This document shows positions 16,708-24,922 of a stretch of DNA of 54,198 nt, one piece after another. Source of the DNA: JADLGJ01 sp031423615 (GTDB lineage: Bacteria > Omnitrophota > Gorgyraeia > Zapsychrales > JANLHA01); NCBI GenBank assembly GCA_031423615.1, contig JANPFV010000099.1:1-54198 (forward strand). Direction: 5' to 3'. The translations under genes were made by a program, and so were the position numbers. Each line of letters begins with the position of its first letter. Position 1 is the first letter of the stretch. The notes under the pieces are model-generated. The model was not told where the DNA came from. It did no database searches and saw only the letters and a program-made list of their open reading frames with translations.

Positions 16708-17547
16708 ATGAAAGTTTCCGGATTTACCATTGTCCGCAATGCCGTCAAATACAATTACCCGGCTTTAGAATCCATCAAATCCATTCTCCCGCTTTGTGAT
16801 GAATTCATCGTCAATGTCGGCGAGTCCGTCGATGACACGCTGGGATTGATCGAAAGTTTGCAAAGCCCCAAAATAAAGATCATTAAAACGGTGTGGGATT
16901 TTTCTAAAGGTAATATTGAACTGTCCCGGCAAACCAATGCGGCCCTTAAGGAATGCCGGGGGGATTGGGCGTTTTATTTGCAGTCCGATGAATTGGTGCA
17001 TGAAACGGACCTGCCCAAACTCCGCCGCAGTATGCAAGAATGTCTGCATAAAAATATCGATGCTTTGCGTTTTGCGTGGCTGCATTTTTACGGCAGTTAT
17101 TACCGTTATCGTATCGACCGCGGCTGGTATCAAAAGCAAGACCGTATCATCCGCAACAATGGGACCGTCGAGTCTATGGGGGATGCGTATGGCTTTCAAC
17201 GGTGCGACGGAAAGGATTTGCGCCGCCATCATACGGGATGTTTTTTATATCATTACGGCTGGGTCCAGCCTCAGGACGTGATGACCCAGCGTCGGATCAA
17301 TGCGGAAATGATGGGAATCACGACTTTGCAAGAAAAGGAAAGGCGGCAAGCCTATTCCTTCGGCGATCTGAACCGTTTTCCGGTTTATTATGGCTCCCAC
17401 CCGTCGGTGATAAAGGAGAGGGTGGCCGCTCACGCTTTAAGCCAAAGCGACTGGAAAGACATCCAGAGAAAGAATTTTCTAAATCCATTTCTGTATTTGC
17501 GTCCGCGTTATAAAACTTTTCACCGGGTGAAAACTAAAATTGAATAA
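16708..17547 (+). CDS. Glycosyltransferase family 2
   Basis: A 279-residue GT-A glycosyltransferase. The N-terminus (GFTIVRNAVKYNYPALESI) is the form common in LPS-core and glycan GT2 enzymes that lack a membrane domain. A SDE motif in FYLQSDELVHE, at about residue 94, takes the place of the metal-binding DxD. The rest has many aromatic residues. It is cytoplasmic and has no TM segment. It sits between a GT4 and a GT9 gene, so it very likely works on the same LPS-like oligosaccharide. The last eight bases overlap the next gene. Confidence 0.8.
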   Translation: MKVSGFTIVRNAVKYNYPALESIKSILPLCDEFIVNVGESVDDTLGLIESLQSPKIKIIKTVWDFSKGNIELSRQTNAALKECRGDWAFYLQSDELVHETDLPKLRRSMQECLHKNIDALRFAWLHFYGSYYRYRIDRGWYQKQDRIIRNNGTVESMGDAYGFQRCDGKDLRRHHTGCFLYHYGWVQPQDVMTQRRINAEMMGITTLQEKERRQAYSFGDLNRFPVYYGSHPSVIKERVAAHALSQSDWKDIQRKNFLNPFLYLRPRYKTFHRVKTKIE

Positions 17548-18604
17548 GCGTTTTCTCATTATCAATCCCTACGGCATCGGCGATGTGTTGTTTACCGTCC
17601 CCTTGATTAAGAACATCAAGGCCAATGTTCCCGACGCTTTCATCGGTTATGTTGCCAACCGCCGTGCCGCCCCGCTTTTGGAAGAATGGCCGGCCATCGA
17701 TAAAGTGACCATTTATGACCGCGACGAATACAAAGCGGTGTCGGACCGCTCCAAGCTGAAATTTTTAAAACTTTTGCACAAAACCAGAAAAGAATTGGCC
17801 GCGGAAAAATATGATATGGTCTTTGATCTTTCTCTGACCTGGTATGCGGGTTTTTATTGCCGCTTGGCCGGAATCAAGGAGCGGGTGGGTTTGAATTATA
17901 AAAACCGCAGTCCTTTTTTGACTAAAAAAAAATTTTTGGGCGGATTCGAAGGCCGTCATGTTGCCGAATTTTATCTGGACCTTTTGCGCTTAACCGGTTT
18001 TACGGTCCAGCCGCAGTCCATGTCCATCCCGGTTCCTGCGTCGTATGATCTTTGGGCAGAGGAATTTTTGCGGGCAGCCAATTTATCGACGGAGAATTTA
18101 GTTGTTATTTGTCCCGGGGGCGGTGCCAGCTGGGGAAAGGACGCCGCATTCAAGCGCTGGCCCGCAGCCCAATATGCCGAATTGACCCAAAGGGTCATCG
18201 CGGATTTTCACGCGGACGTGATTTTAATGGGAAATCAGGCCGAGGAATCCCTTTGCAAAGAGATACAAAGTTTAGTAAAATGGCCTCTCTTTAATGCTTG
18301 CGGCACGACGAATTTATTGCAAACCATGGCGATTTTAAAAAAAAGCCGGCTGGCGGTGGTCAATGACGGCGGACTGTTGCATATGGCGGTGGCCGCGGGG
18401 ACGCGCACCGTTTCAATTTTCGGGCCGGTTGATGAGAAAGTTTATGGCCCGTATTCTAACGGCCCGCATCGGGTCGTGACGAACCCGGTCGCGTGCCGGC
18501 CGTGTTACCGGAATTTCCGTCGGGCGGCGTGTGAACATATCCGTTGCCTGCAGGGCGTTGCTGTCGAGGGCGTTTTCAGCGCGGTCAAAGATTTAATAAC
18601 GTAA
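17540..18604 (+). CDS. GT9 heptosyltransferase-like protein
   Basis: A 354-residue GT9 protein of the ADP-heptose:LPS heptosyltransferase family. The N-terminus IINPYGIGDVLFTVPLIKNI is the family acceptor-domain signature. The donor domain has CPGGGASWGKDAAFKRWP and VVNDGGLLHMAVAAG, followed by FGPVDEKVYGP. The C-terminal cysteine-rich part (CRPCYR, CEHIRC) is also typical. Start taken as TTG 17540, which overlaps the GT2 stop; no later ATG leaves the N-terminal motif intact. A heptosyltransferase beside heptose-activation genes is coherent, although GT9 enzymes use ADP-heptose while the neighbours make GDP-heptose. Confidence 0.85.
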   Translation: MNKRFLIINPYGIGDVLFTVPLIKNIKANVPDAFIGYVANRRAAPLLEEWPAIDKVTIYDRDEYKAVSDRSKLKFLKLLHKTRKELAAEKYDMVFDLSLTWYAGFYCRLAGIKERVGLNYKNRSPFLTKKKFLGGFEGRHVAEFYLDLLRLTGFTVQPQSMSIPVPASYDLWAEEFLRAANLSTENLVVICPGGGASWGKDAAFKRWPAAQYAELTQRVIADFHADVILMGNQAEESLCKEIQSLVKWPLFNACGTTNLLQTMAILKKSRLAVVNDGGLLHMAVAAGTRTVSIFGPVDEKVYGPYSNGPHRVVTNPVACRPCYRNFRRAACEHIRCLQGVAVEGVFSAVKDLIT

Positions 18605-18627
18605 ATATCCACAGGAAAGGTCATATC

Positions 18628-19728
18628 ATGGAAGTCCAATTTGTCGATTTTAGCGAACAATACCGGATCATCAAAGACGAAATTGAACCGGGCCTGAAGA
18701 AAGTTTTCGAAGCCGGGAATTTTATTCTGGGAAAAGAGGAAAAAGATTTCGAAAGCGAATTTGCGGCGTACTGTGATTCTAAATATGCCGTCGGGGTCAA
18801 CTCGGGGACGGATGCTTTGTATCTGGCTTTAGCGGCTCTGGATATTAAGGAAGGGGATGAAGTGATTTTGCCGCCTTACACCTTTATCGCCACCGCCCTG
18901 TGTATTTCTTACGGCGGGGCCAAGCCGGTTTTTGTCGATATCGAACCGGAAACATACAATCTCGATCCCCAAAAATTAAAGAAAGCGATCACCTCAAAAA
19001 CCAAGGCTATTATTCCCGTACACATTTATGGTCAGGCCGCCAATATGGATGAAATCCTTGCCCTGGCTAAGGAGCACAATCTGAAAGTCATTGAAGACGC
19101 GGCGCAAGCGCATGGCGCCCGGTACAAAGGAAAGAGGATCGGCTCATTAGGTAACGTGTCGTGTTTCAGTTTTTATCCGACCAAGGCCTTGGGGGCCTTC
19201 GGCGATGGCGGCATGATTGTTACCAGCGACGAGAAAATTTATAAAAATTCTCTTATGCTGCGCGATTACGGCCGGGAAGGACGCTATGAACATAAAATAA
19301 AAGGTTATAATTCCCGTTTGGATACCGTGCAGGCGGTCATTCTTTCCGCGAAATTGAAACGCCTGGATCAGTGGAACGAGATGCGTTCAAAAATGGCCGA
19401 CGTTTATCGCGATGAACTGCAAGGTGTCAAAGGCATCGTGATTCCGCCCACGAAGTCCGATCGCACCCATGTTTATCAAACCTATGCGATCCGTTTGCCG
19501 AACCGCGACCATGTTGCCGAAGCTTTGAAAGAAAAGAAGATCGGGGTCTTGATCCATTATCCTATTCCTCTGCATTTGCAGGAAGCCTACAAAGAATTGG
19601 GACATCAAAAAGGCGATTTTCCCGTTTCAGAGCAAGTCTCGTCGGAAATTCTCTCCTTGCCCATGTTCCCGCACATTACCAAGGAACAAATCCGCTACGT
19701 TTGTGACAGTCTTAAAGCGCTCGTTTAA
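18628..19728 (+). CDS. DegT/DnrJ/EryC1/StrS sugar aminotransferase
   Basis: A 366-residue PLP aminotransferase acting on nucleotide-linked keto sugars. SGTDALYLALAAL binds the PLP phosphate, VIEDAAQAHGA supplies the ring-pairing Asp, and FYPTKALGAFGDGG contains the Schiff-base Lys186. That Lys separates it from its paralogue at 14417, which has His. I chose ATG 18628, preceded by AGGAAAGG, rather than an upstream in-frame start that would lie deep in the GT9 gene. Partner keto-sugar enzymes could be the SDRs of the operon or the UDP-uronate genes. It probably makes an amino sugar for the surface glycan. Confidence 0.9.
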   Translation: MEVQFVDFSEQYRIIKDEIEPGLKKVFEAGNFILGKEEKDFESEFAAYCDSKYAVGVNSGTDALYLALAALDIKEGDEVILPPYTFIATALCISYGGAKPVFVDIEPETYNLDPQKLKKAITSKTKAIIPVHIYGQAANMDEILALAKEHNLKVIEDAAQAHGARYKGKRIGSLGNVSCFSFYPTKALGAFGDGGMIVTSDEKIYKNSLMLRDYGREGRYEHKIKGYNSRLDTVQAVILSAKLKRLDQWNEMRSKMADVYRDELQGVKGIVIPPTKSDRTHVYQTYAIRLPNRDHVAEALKEKKIGVLIHYPIPLHLQEAYKELGHQKGDFPVSEQVSSEILSLPMFPHITKEQIRYVCDSLKALV

Positions 19729-19759
19729 GACATTTTAGGGTCTAAAACATAGGAAAAGA

Positions 19760-19777
19760 CAGAAATGAAAATTTCTG
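19760..19777 (+). terminator. Possible weak terminator hairpin
   Basis: CAGAAAT-GAAA-ATTTCTG forms a perfect 7-bp stem with a GAAA tetraloop, 31 bases after the aminotransferase stop. It is followed by CCTTTCG rather than a clean T run, so termination would be weak. The promoter for the next gene starts 10 bases later. Confidence 0.35.
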
Positions 19778-19786
19778 CCTTTCGTA

Positions 19787-19816
19787 TTGCTTAGAACTCC
19801 TTGTCTTTAGTATACT
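19787..19816 (+). promoter_or_regulatory. Sigma-70-type promoter of the gmhB-like gene
   Basis: TTGCTT (19787-19792) and TATACT (19811-19816) are separated by 18 bases. The transcript would start near 19823, about 30 bases before the gmhB-like ATG. It separates this unit from the sugar operon upstream. Confidence 0.6.
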
Positions 19817-19840
19817 GATTTTCTGTGACATGAAAATCAG
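19815..19840. promoter_or_regulatory. Perfect inverted repeat at the transcription start (operator or leader hairpin)
   Basis: CTGATTTTC (19815-19823) and GAAAATCAG (19832-19840) are perfectly complementary with an 8-base spacer. The left arm overlaps the last two bases of the -10 and the expected +1, an ideal position for a repressor. The right arm ends just before the Shine-Dalgarno GGAAGG. Confidence 0.5.
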
Positions 19841-19852
19841 GGAAGGTCCTTT

Positions 19853-20431
19853 ATGGCTAAAAAAATCGTTTTTCTAGACCGTGACGGCGTCATCAATGAA
19901 TTCCCGGGCAACGGCAATTACGTGACCAAGGTCAAGGACTTTCATTTTATTCCCGGAGCGCTCACCGCCTTGCGCCGTCTGAAAGAGATGGGTTACACAG
20001 TTTTTGTGGTTTCTAATCAGGCCGGGGTGGGAAAAGGAATTTATAGCCAAAATAAATTGGACCGGATTACCGCGCGGATGCATGCCGCCGTCGAGCGCCA
20101 CGGCGGAAAGATTGAAAAGGTCTATTACTGCACTCATACGACCCAGCAGGGATGCGATTGCCGCAAGCCCGGCATCGGTTCGATCAAGGCGGCCTTAGCA
20201 AAGATGAAACGGCCGCTCAGAGAAGCCGCGAAAACCTATTTTGTCGGCGATACGGAAGTCGATGTCACCGCCGGAAAGACGGCCGGATGCAAAACTATTT
20301 TTGTTCTTTCCGGGATGAATACTCAAGACATCGTTCCGACTTGGAAAGTCCGTCCCGACTATACCGTCAAAGATCTTTTGGCCGCGACCGATATTATTTT
20401 GAATAATAACGGTAAAAAGAAAATCTCATGA
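19853..20431 (+). CDS. gmhB: GmhB-like HAD phosphatase (heptose 1,7-bisphosphate 7-phosphatase)
   Basis: A 192-residue HAD phosphatase. Motif I is FLDRDGVINE, with the nucleophile and acid Asp residues. Motif II is VVSNQAGVGKG. The GmhB/HisB-type zinc loop CTHTTQQGCDCRKP follows, and motif IV is FVGDTEVDVTAG. The family removes the 7-phosphate from D-glycero-D-manno-heptose 1,7-bisphosphate, the step between HddA and HddC. It is the third heptose gene of the window but sits in a separate unit with its own promoter. Good Shine-Dalgarno GGAAGG. The stop overlaps the next gene (ATGA). Confidence 0.85.
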   Translation: MAKKIVFLDRDGVINEFPGNGNYVTKVKDFHFIPGALTALRRLKEMGYTVFVVSNQAGVGKGIYSQNKLDRITARMHAAVERHGGKIEKVYYCTHTTQQGCDCRKPGIGSIKAALAKMKRPLREAAKTYFVGDTEVDVTAGKTAGCKTIFVLSGMNTQDIVPTWKVRPDYTVKDLLAATDIILNNNGKKKIS

Positions 20432-21516
20432 AAATTCTTATTGTTTATGCCACCGCGGGCGCCGGCCACCGCAAAGCCGCAGAAGCCATCGCCCACGGTT
20501 TTAAATCGTCCGGTTCTTCTCACCACGTCGTTCTCGTTGATTCCTTGGATTACACCAACCCGTTTTTTAAGAAATCTTATCCTGGTTCCTATACGCTGAT
20601 GATTACAAAGCTTCCCGCTGTCTGGGGGTTCTTTTTTGCCATGTTGGACATTCCCGCATTGCGGCCGCTCGTCGCCGTCGGACGGCGGATTTACAATGGT
20701 TTGAACGCCGCTAAATTCCAGGATTATTTAGAGAAAGAAAATTTTGATTACATTATTTCCACACATTTTTTGGGCACGGAAGTGTCCGCCGCTTTAAAGC
20801 GCGCCCAAAAAATCACTTCTAAAATCATTACCGTGGTCACGGATTTTGATGTGCACAGCATTTGGCTGGCGTCGGGTGTGGATTATTACACGGTCGCCAG
20901 TGAGTGGACGCAGAAAAAAATCGTTTCGCTGGGTGTGGCGGAAGAAAAAGTTTTTGTGACCGGTATTCCCACCCATGAAAATTTTGCCAAGCCCAAGAAT
21001 CCGACAGAACTGCGGCAGAAAATGGGTCTTAAGACCGACCGCTTTACCGTGCTTTTGGCCACCGGGTCGTTTGGGATCGGACCGATCGAAGAAATCATTA
21101 CGGAATTGAAAGATTTTCAGGTCGCGGTCATCTGCGGACACAATAAAAAACTTTTTGACCGTTTAAACAGCCTGGCCGGCGAATCGGCAAAGATTTTTGG
21201 TCTGGTCCATAATATGGATGAAATGATGGGACTTTCCGACGCTATGATCACCAAACCGGGCGGCCTGTCCATTTGCGAAGCCTTAGTCAGCGGTTTACCT
21301 CTGATTTTCTTTAATGCTATTCCAGGCCAGGAGACGAATAATATCAAGGTCTTGGCGCATTATGGCGTGGGATTCAGCGGATTAAAAATTTCTGAAATGC
21401 CGGCGGTTCTTAACAAACTGCAGTCCTCGCCGGAAGATTATGCCCAGCTCAAGGCCCGCACCAAGGCCCTGTCCCGTCCCAACGCCGTGAGAGACATCAT
21501 GGCCATCATCAGGTAG
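20428..21516 (+). CDS. MGDG-synthase/UgtP-like glycosyltransferase (GT28)
   Basis: A 362-residue GT-B protein of the monogalactosyldiacylglycerol synthase family. The N-terminal domain opens with ATAGAGHRKAAEAIAHGF, and THFLGTEVSAAL follows. The C-terminal GT28 domain has LLATGSFG and the donor-binding signature TKPGGLSICEALVSGLPLIF. Relatives transfer glucose or galactose from UDP-sugar to diacylglycerol at the cytoplasmic membrane face. A glycolipid anchor or membrane glycolipid is therefore likely. It is coupled to the gmhB-like gene by a four-base overlap. Acceptor and sugar are not certain. Confidence 0.83.
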   Translation: MKILIVYATAGAGHRKAAEAIAHGFKSSGSSHHVVLVDSLDYTNPFFKKSYPGSYTLMITKLPAVWGFFFAMLDIPALRPLVAVGRRIYNGLNAAKFQDYLEKENFDYIISTHFLGTEVSAALKRAQKITSKIITVVTDFDVHSIWLASGVDYYTVASEWTQKKIVSLGVAEEKVFVTGIPTHENFAKPKNPTELRQKMGLKTDRFTVLLATGSFGIGPIEEIITELKDFQVAVICGHNKKLFDRLNSLAGESAKIFGLVHNMDEMMGLSDAMITKPGGLSICEALVSGLPLIFFNAIPGQETNNIKVLAHYGVGFSGLKISEMPAVLNKLQSSPEDYAQLKARTKALSRPNAVRDIMAIIR

Positions 21517-21517
21517 A

Positions 21518-23362
21518 ATGTCTTCTATGAAATTTTCGGCGGCGCAAGTGGTCATCGGTCTTCCTGTTCCCGGTCCGTTTGATTACCTCATTCCTGAAAA
21601 TCTGCAGGATAAGGTTCCTATCGGTTCCCGGGTGGATGTGCCTTTTGGCGCCAAATCTTGCGTGGGCTATGTCGTAGGGCTTCTTGCAAAAAGTCCATTT
21701 CCCCGTCTTAAGCCCCTCACGGCGGTCCTGGACAATGTTCCCACGCTGGATGAGAAGTTTCTAAAACTCACGCGTGAACTCGCTGAATATTATGCGTGTT
21801 CCTGGGGTGAAGCGATTGAAGTGGCCTTGCCGCGGGTCTTGCGCAGTAAAAAAGTCGTCACCTGGACGCCTGCTTTCCCCAACAATAAAAAATCCACGAC
21901 CGAAACTCTTTTTTTCTTGGGATCTCTGCAGGCTTGCGCCAATGCCGTGGCCAAAAAAGTTAAAGCCGTTTTTTCCGACGGACGCGGAATTGTTTTCTTG
22001 GTCCCGGAAGTCGGGCAAATGGCCGTGGCGAAAGATTTTTTAGAAAAAGTTTGTCAGATCCCCGTTGGCATCCTCGACCGTCATTCGGGTGTCAAGCAAG
22101 AATTGGCGGACTGGTTGGCCATCCGGGAAGGGAGGACACGTATTATTGTCGGGACCCGCTCGGCGGTTTTTGCCATGATGCCGGACTTGGGGTTGATCGT
22201 TATGGTCGATGAAGAAAACTCCGCCTACAAACAGGAACCGTCGCCTTTTTATCATGTTCGTGAAGTGGCATTGTGGCGGCAAAGAATCGAAAAATGCGAC
22301 CTCCTTTTTGTGAGTCCCGCCCCGACAGCAGAATTATGGAAAATTCTCAAAGAGAGAAAGGTCCCGGCGGAAGTTTTCCTTGATAAACATTCCGGAAGTT
22401 TGCAGGCCATTGATCTGACCAATTATAAATACCACAATATGCTTATTTCTTTTCCTTTGCAGAACGATCTTCAGGCGACGCTGGGCAAGGGAAATAAGGC
22501 CCTGCTTTTTCTTAATCGGCGGGGATTCAGCACTTTGACCAAGTGTAATCAATGCGGATGTGTTCTCAAGTGCGGACGCTGCAATACCCCTTTGAGTTTT
22601 TTGTATTCAAAAAGAAAAATGTTTTGTCCCAAGTGTTCTTCCACGTCGGAGTTTCTTAAATTTTGTCCGCAATGCAAGGGTTCTTATCTGCGCTCGATGG
22701 GGACGGGGATCGAGAAACTGGAAAGCGAATTGGCGCGGATTTATCCGCAAGCGCGAATGGCCACGTTTGACAGTGACACGAAGAATTTCTCCGGCGAAGC
22801 GAATGTAATGATCGCGACCCAGGCGATCATGCCTTTTTTGCACCGGGCGGCTTTCGCGTTGATTGCCGTGCTTGATTTTGACGGCGAGATCAATCGGGTT
22901 GATTTTCGCGCCAGTTGCCGTGCCTTTTCACTTTTGACCCGCCTGCGGCAGGCCGCGGGCGAAAAATTGGTGGTGCAGACGCGCAACCCTCAGCATGAGG
23001 CGATCAGGTTTGCCGCTGCGATGACGCCGGAAATATTTTATAAGGGGGAACTTTCTCTCCGTCGGGAATTAGGGCTTCCGCCTTATTCGCACATGGTGGC
23101 TTTGGCTTTGCGGGGAACGAGGGAAGAAGATGTTCTTGACCAAGCGCAAAAACTTTATGAGCATCTGAATGCCCTTTCTGGAAAAGATTTTGAAATTTCC
23201 TTGCCTCAACCGGATTTGATTCCCAAATTGCGCGATAAGTTTCGTTTCACTATAATGCTCAAAGGCAAAGCCGTAAAAAGTATTCTCAAACAGATTTCCG
23301 GACCGCGGCTCGAATTCGCTAAGCGTAAGGGTGTGGTCCTAACGATCGATGTGAATCCATGA
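21518..23362 (+). CDS. priA: PriA-like primosomal protein N', apparently without ATPase motifs
   Basis: A 614-residue PriA-family protein, shorter than usual (about 730). The N-terminal DNA-binding domain begins AAQVVIGLPVPGPFDYLIPE. The zinc region (residues 343-386) keeps eight well-placed Cys: C343, C346, C352, C355, C370, C373, C383 and C386. The Walker A site expected at residues 131-141 reads LFFLGSLQACA with no GKT. Motif II is DEEN (231-234) instead of DEEH, and the motif V and VI positions read ATQA and LRQAAG. Family members in Actinobacteria also lack helicase motifs, so a structural restart-loader role is plausible. It is followed by fmt with a four-base overlap. Confidence 0.88.
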   Translation: MSSMKFSAAQVVIGLPVPGPFDYLIPENLQDKVPIGSRVDVPFGAKSCVGYVVGLLAKSPFPRLKPLTAVLDNVPTLDEKFLKLTRELAEYYACSWGEAIEVALPRVLRSKKVVTWTPAFPNNKKSTTETLFFLGSLQACANAVAKKVKAVFSDGRGIVFLVPEVGQMAVAKDFLEKVCQIPVGILDRHSGVKQELADWLAIREGRTRIIVGTRSAVFAMMPDLGLIVMVDEENSAYKQEPSPFYHVREVALWRQRIEKCDLLFVSPAPTAELWKILKERKVPAEVFLDKHSGSLQAIDLTNYKYHNMLISFPLQNDLQATLGKGNKALLFLNRRGFSTLTKCNQCGCVLKCGRCNTPLSFLYSKRKMFCPKCSSTSEFLKFCPQCKGSYLRSMGTGIEKLESELARIYPQARMATFDSDTKNFSGEANVMIATQAIMPFLHRAAFALIAVLDFDGEINRVDFRASCRAFSLLTRLRQAAGEKLVVQTRNPQHEAIRFAAAMTPEIFYKGELSLRRELGLPPYSHMVALALRGTREEDVLDQAQKLYEHLNALSGKDFEISLPQPDLIPKLRDKFRFTIMLKGKAVKSILKQISGPRLEFAKRKGVVLTIDVNP

Positions 23363-24294
23363 AAATAATATTTTTTGGCAGTGATGATTTTGCGGGGGAG
23401 AATTTAAAGCATTTGCTGGCGGAGAAATTTGCGGTGGTCGCCTGCGTGACCCAACCCGATCGCCCGTCGGGCCGTGGCCTGAGTGTGCTGGCTTCGCCTA
23501 TTAAGACCATGGCCTTGGCCAATGCCATTCCGGTTTTACAGCCGGAAGATGTGAGGGGTACAGAATTCTTGGATCAACTTAAGAGTTTCAAGGCCGATCT
23601 TTTTGTCGTGATTGCTTACGGGAAGATTTTGCCTGCGGCGGTTCTTAAAATCCCCCGCCTTTTTTGTCTCAATGTGCACGGTTCGCTTTTACCCCAATAC
23701 CGTGGGGCCGCGCCTATCAATTGGGCCATTATCAAGGGTGATAAGGAAACCGGTTTTTCCATCATTAGAATGAATTCCAAAATGGACGCGGGTGAAATTA
23801 TCACTCAGGAAAGAATGATAATTACCGACGGAGAAAACAGCCAGTCCTTGCGTGAGCGCATGGCCCAGCAAAGCGCTTTAGGCCTCGGTCGTACGGTTAA
23901 AGATATCTCTCTCGGAAAGTTTTCTTTGCATCCCCAGGATGAGAGCCTGGTCACATTCGCCCCCAAATTAAGTAAAGAATTAGGACATATCGATTGGAAC
24001 AAACCGGCCAAGGACATTCATAACTTGGTCCGCGGCCTTTTGCCCTGGCCTGCGGCCTATACCACGTATGGCGGCAAAATGCTCAAGATTCTACAAAGTG
24101 CCGTCTCAGAAAAAGTAGGGACAGACCCTACTTTTCCGGGCACAATTGTGCGGATCTCGAAAGAGGGGATTTTTGTAGAAACCGGGAAACAGGTATTGCG
24201 TCTTGAGCAGGTACATCCGGAATCAGGCAACGCCATGCCGGCGTATGCTTTTGCCGTCGGAAAACATTTGCAGGTGATGGACCGTTTTGTTTAG
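23359..24294 (+). CDS. fmt: Methionyl-tRNA formyltransferase
   Basis: A 311-residue enzyme that formylates initiator Met-tRNA using 10-formyl-tetrahydrofolate. The N-terminal motif is FFGSDDFAGENLKHL. The catalytic region NVHGSLLPQYRGAAPINWAI holds the conserved Asn and His, with the catalytic Asp in SKMDAGEII. The C-terminal OB-like domain starts near residue 205. Within that domain a GTAG-footed palindrome (24111-24135) is read in frame as KVGTDPTF, an insertion in a tolerant loop. The order priA-fmt is common in bacteria. The gene ends directly against a MITE remnant. Confidence 0.95.
   Translation: MKIIFFGSDDFAGENLKHLLAEKFAVVACVTQPDRPSGRGLSVLASPIKTMALANAIPVLQPEDVRGTEFLDQLKSFKADLFVVIAYGKILPAAVLKIPRLFCLNVHGSLLPQYRGAAPINWAIIKGDKETGFSIIRMNSKMDAGEIITQERMIITDGENSQSLRERMAQQSALGLGRTVKDISLGKFSLHPQDESLVTFAPKLSKELGHIDWNKPAKDIHNLVRGLLPWPAAYTTYGGKMLKILQSAVSEKVGTDPTFPGTIVRISKEGIFVETGKQVLRLEQVHPESGNAMPAYAFAVGKHLQVMDRFV
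24111..24135. repeat. REP-like palindrome inside fmt
   Basis: AAAAGTAGGG-ACAGA-CCCTACTTTT has perfect 10-bp arms and a 5-base loop. The reverse complement of its core occurs at 32828-32848. The GTAG foot is the feature recognised by REP-associated (RAYT) transposases in other bacteria. It is translated as part of Fmt. Confidence 0.8.
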
Positions 24295-24351
24295 AGATGT
24301 GGATCAGTAAGCATCCACCCCAACGATAGATCAAAAATTGCCTAGCGTATT
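24295..24351 (+). mobile_element. MITE-like element, copy 4 (truncated remnant)
   Basis: AGATGTGGATCAGTAAGCAT followed by CAACGATAGATCAAAAATT and CTAGCGTA matches, in order, the left tip, hairpin foot and right end of the copies at 329, 45901 and 48178. Most of the hairpin is missing. It begins immediately after the fmt stop. No clear target duplication remains. Confidence 0.6.
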
Positions 24352-24367
24352 AATAAAGAATCTTTCC

Positions 24368-24922
24368 ATGCCGACTCAGAAGAAAAAAAGGATCCCGATA
24401 GATAATAAATTATATCTCTTCCCGCCTTCTCCTCGGGATGTTGCCAATATTGTAAGACATCTTCAAGATAAAGACATTTATGACAAGACAATTCAAATCC
24501 CTTACCCCTACACCGAAAAAGACGGAAAAGAATTTATAAATTTCGCCCGTGATAAAGCGGATACGTTCCAACAGATAATGGAATGGGGAATTTTTTTTGG
24601 CCATGACAATTTAATAGGAGTCATTGGGTTCTTGGGCAAATCTAAAGATAATCCGCATTGTGAAGAATTGGGTTATTGGTTAGGGAAACCCTATTGGAGC
24701 CAGGGAATAATGACCAAGGTCTTAAATAAAATGACCCAGATGGCTTTTGAAGAATATAAATTTAAACATTTAGAATTAAAAATCTTTTCGTTCAATGCGG
24801 CTTCGGGACGGGTGGCTGAAAAATGCGGTTATCAATTGGAGAAAATTCTTTTGCAGGAGGGCCGAAAAGATGGCCGGCTCGTCGACGTTAAATTGTATGG
24901 AAAATCAAATGAAAAAATATGA
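24368..24922 (+). CDS. GNAT-family N-acetyltransferase (RimJ/RimL type)
   Basis: A 184-residue acetyltransferase. GVIGFLGK and the acceptor-side strand EELGYWLGKPYWSQGIMTKV, the acetyl-CoA loop region, are typical of the RimJ/RimL branch. NAASGRVAEKCGYQLEKI is the conserved C-terminal helix and strand. The substrate may be a protein N-terminus or a small amine and cannot be assigned. I chose ATG 24368; an in-frame TTG at 24338 lies inside the MITE remnant. No strong Shine-Dalgarno is visible. The last 14 bases overlap the kinase gene. Confidence 0.8.
   Translation: MPTQKKKRIPIDNKLYLFPPSPRDVANIVRHLQDKDIYDKTIQIPYPYTEKDGKEFINFARDKADTFQQIMEWGIFFGHDNLIGVIGFLGKSKDNPHCEELGYWLGKPYWSQGIMTKVLNKMTQMAFEEYKFKHLELKIFSFNAASGRVAEKCGYQLEKILLQEGRKDGRLVDVKLYGKSNEKI

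Noticed and set aside
18544..18627. Upstream start for the aminotransferase at 18628
   Set aside because: The extension reads through the heptosyltransferase gene in a different frame, and a clear AGGAAAGG precedes ATG 18628.
24795..24908. Upstream start for the PfkB kinase
   Set aside because: The extra 38 residues overlap the acetyltransferase gene and do not resemble the N-terminus of the kinase family.
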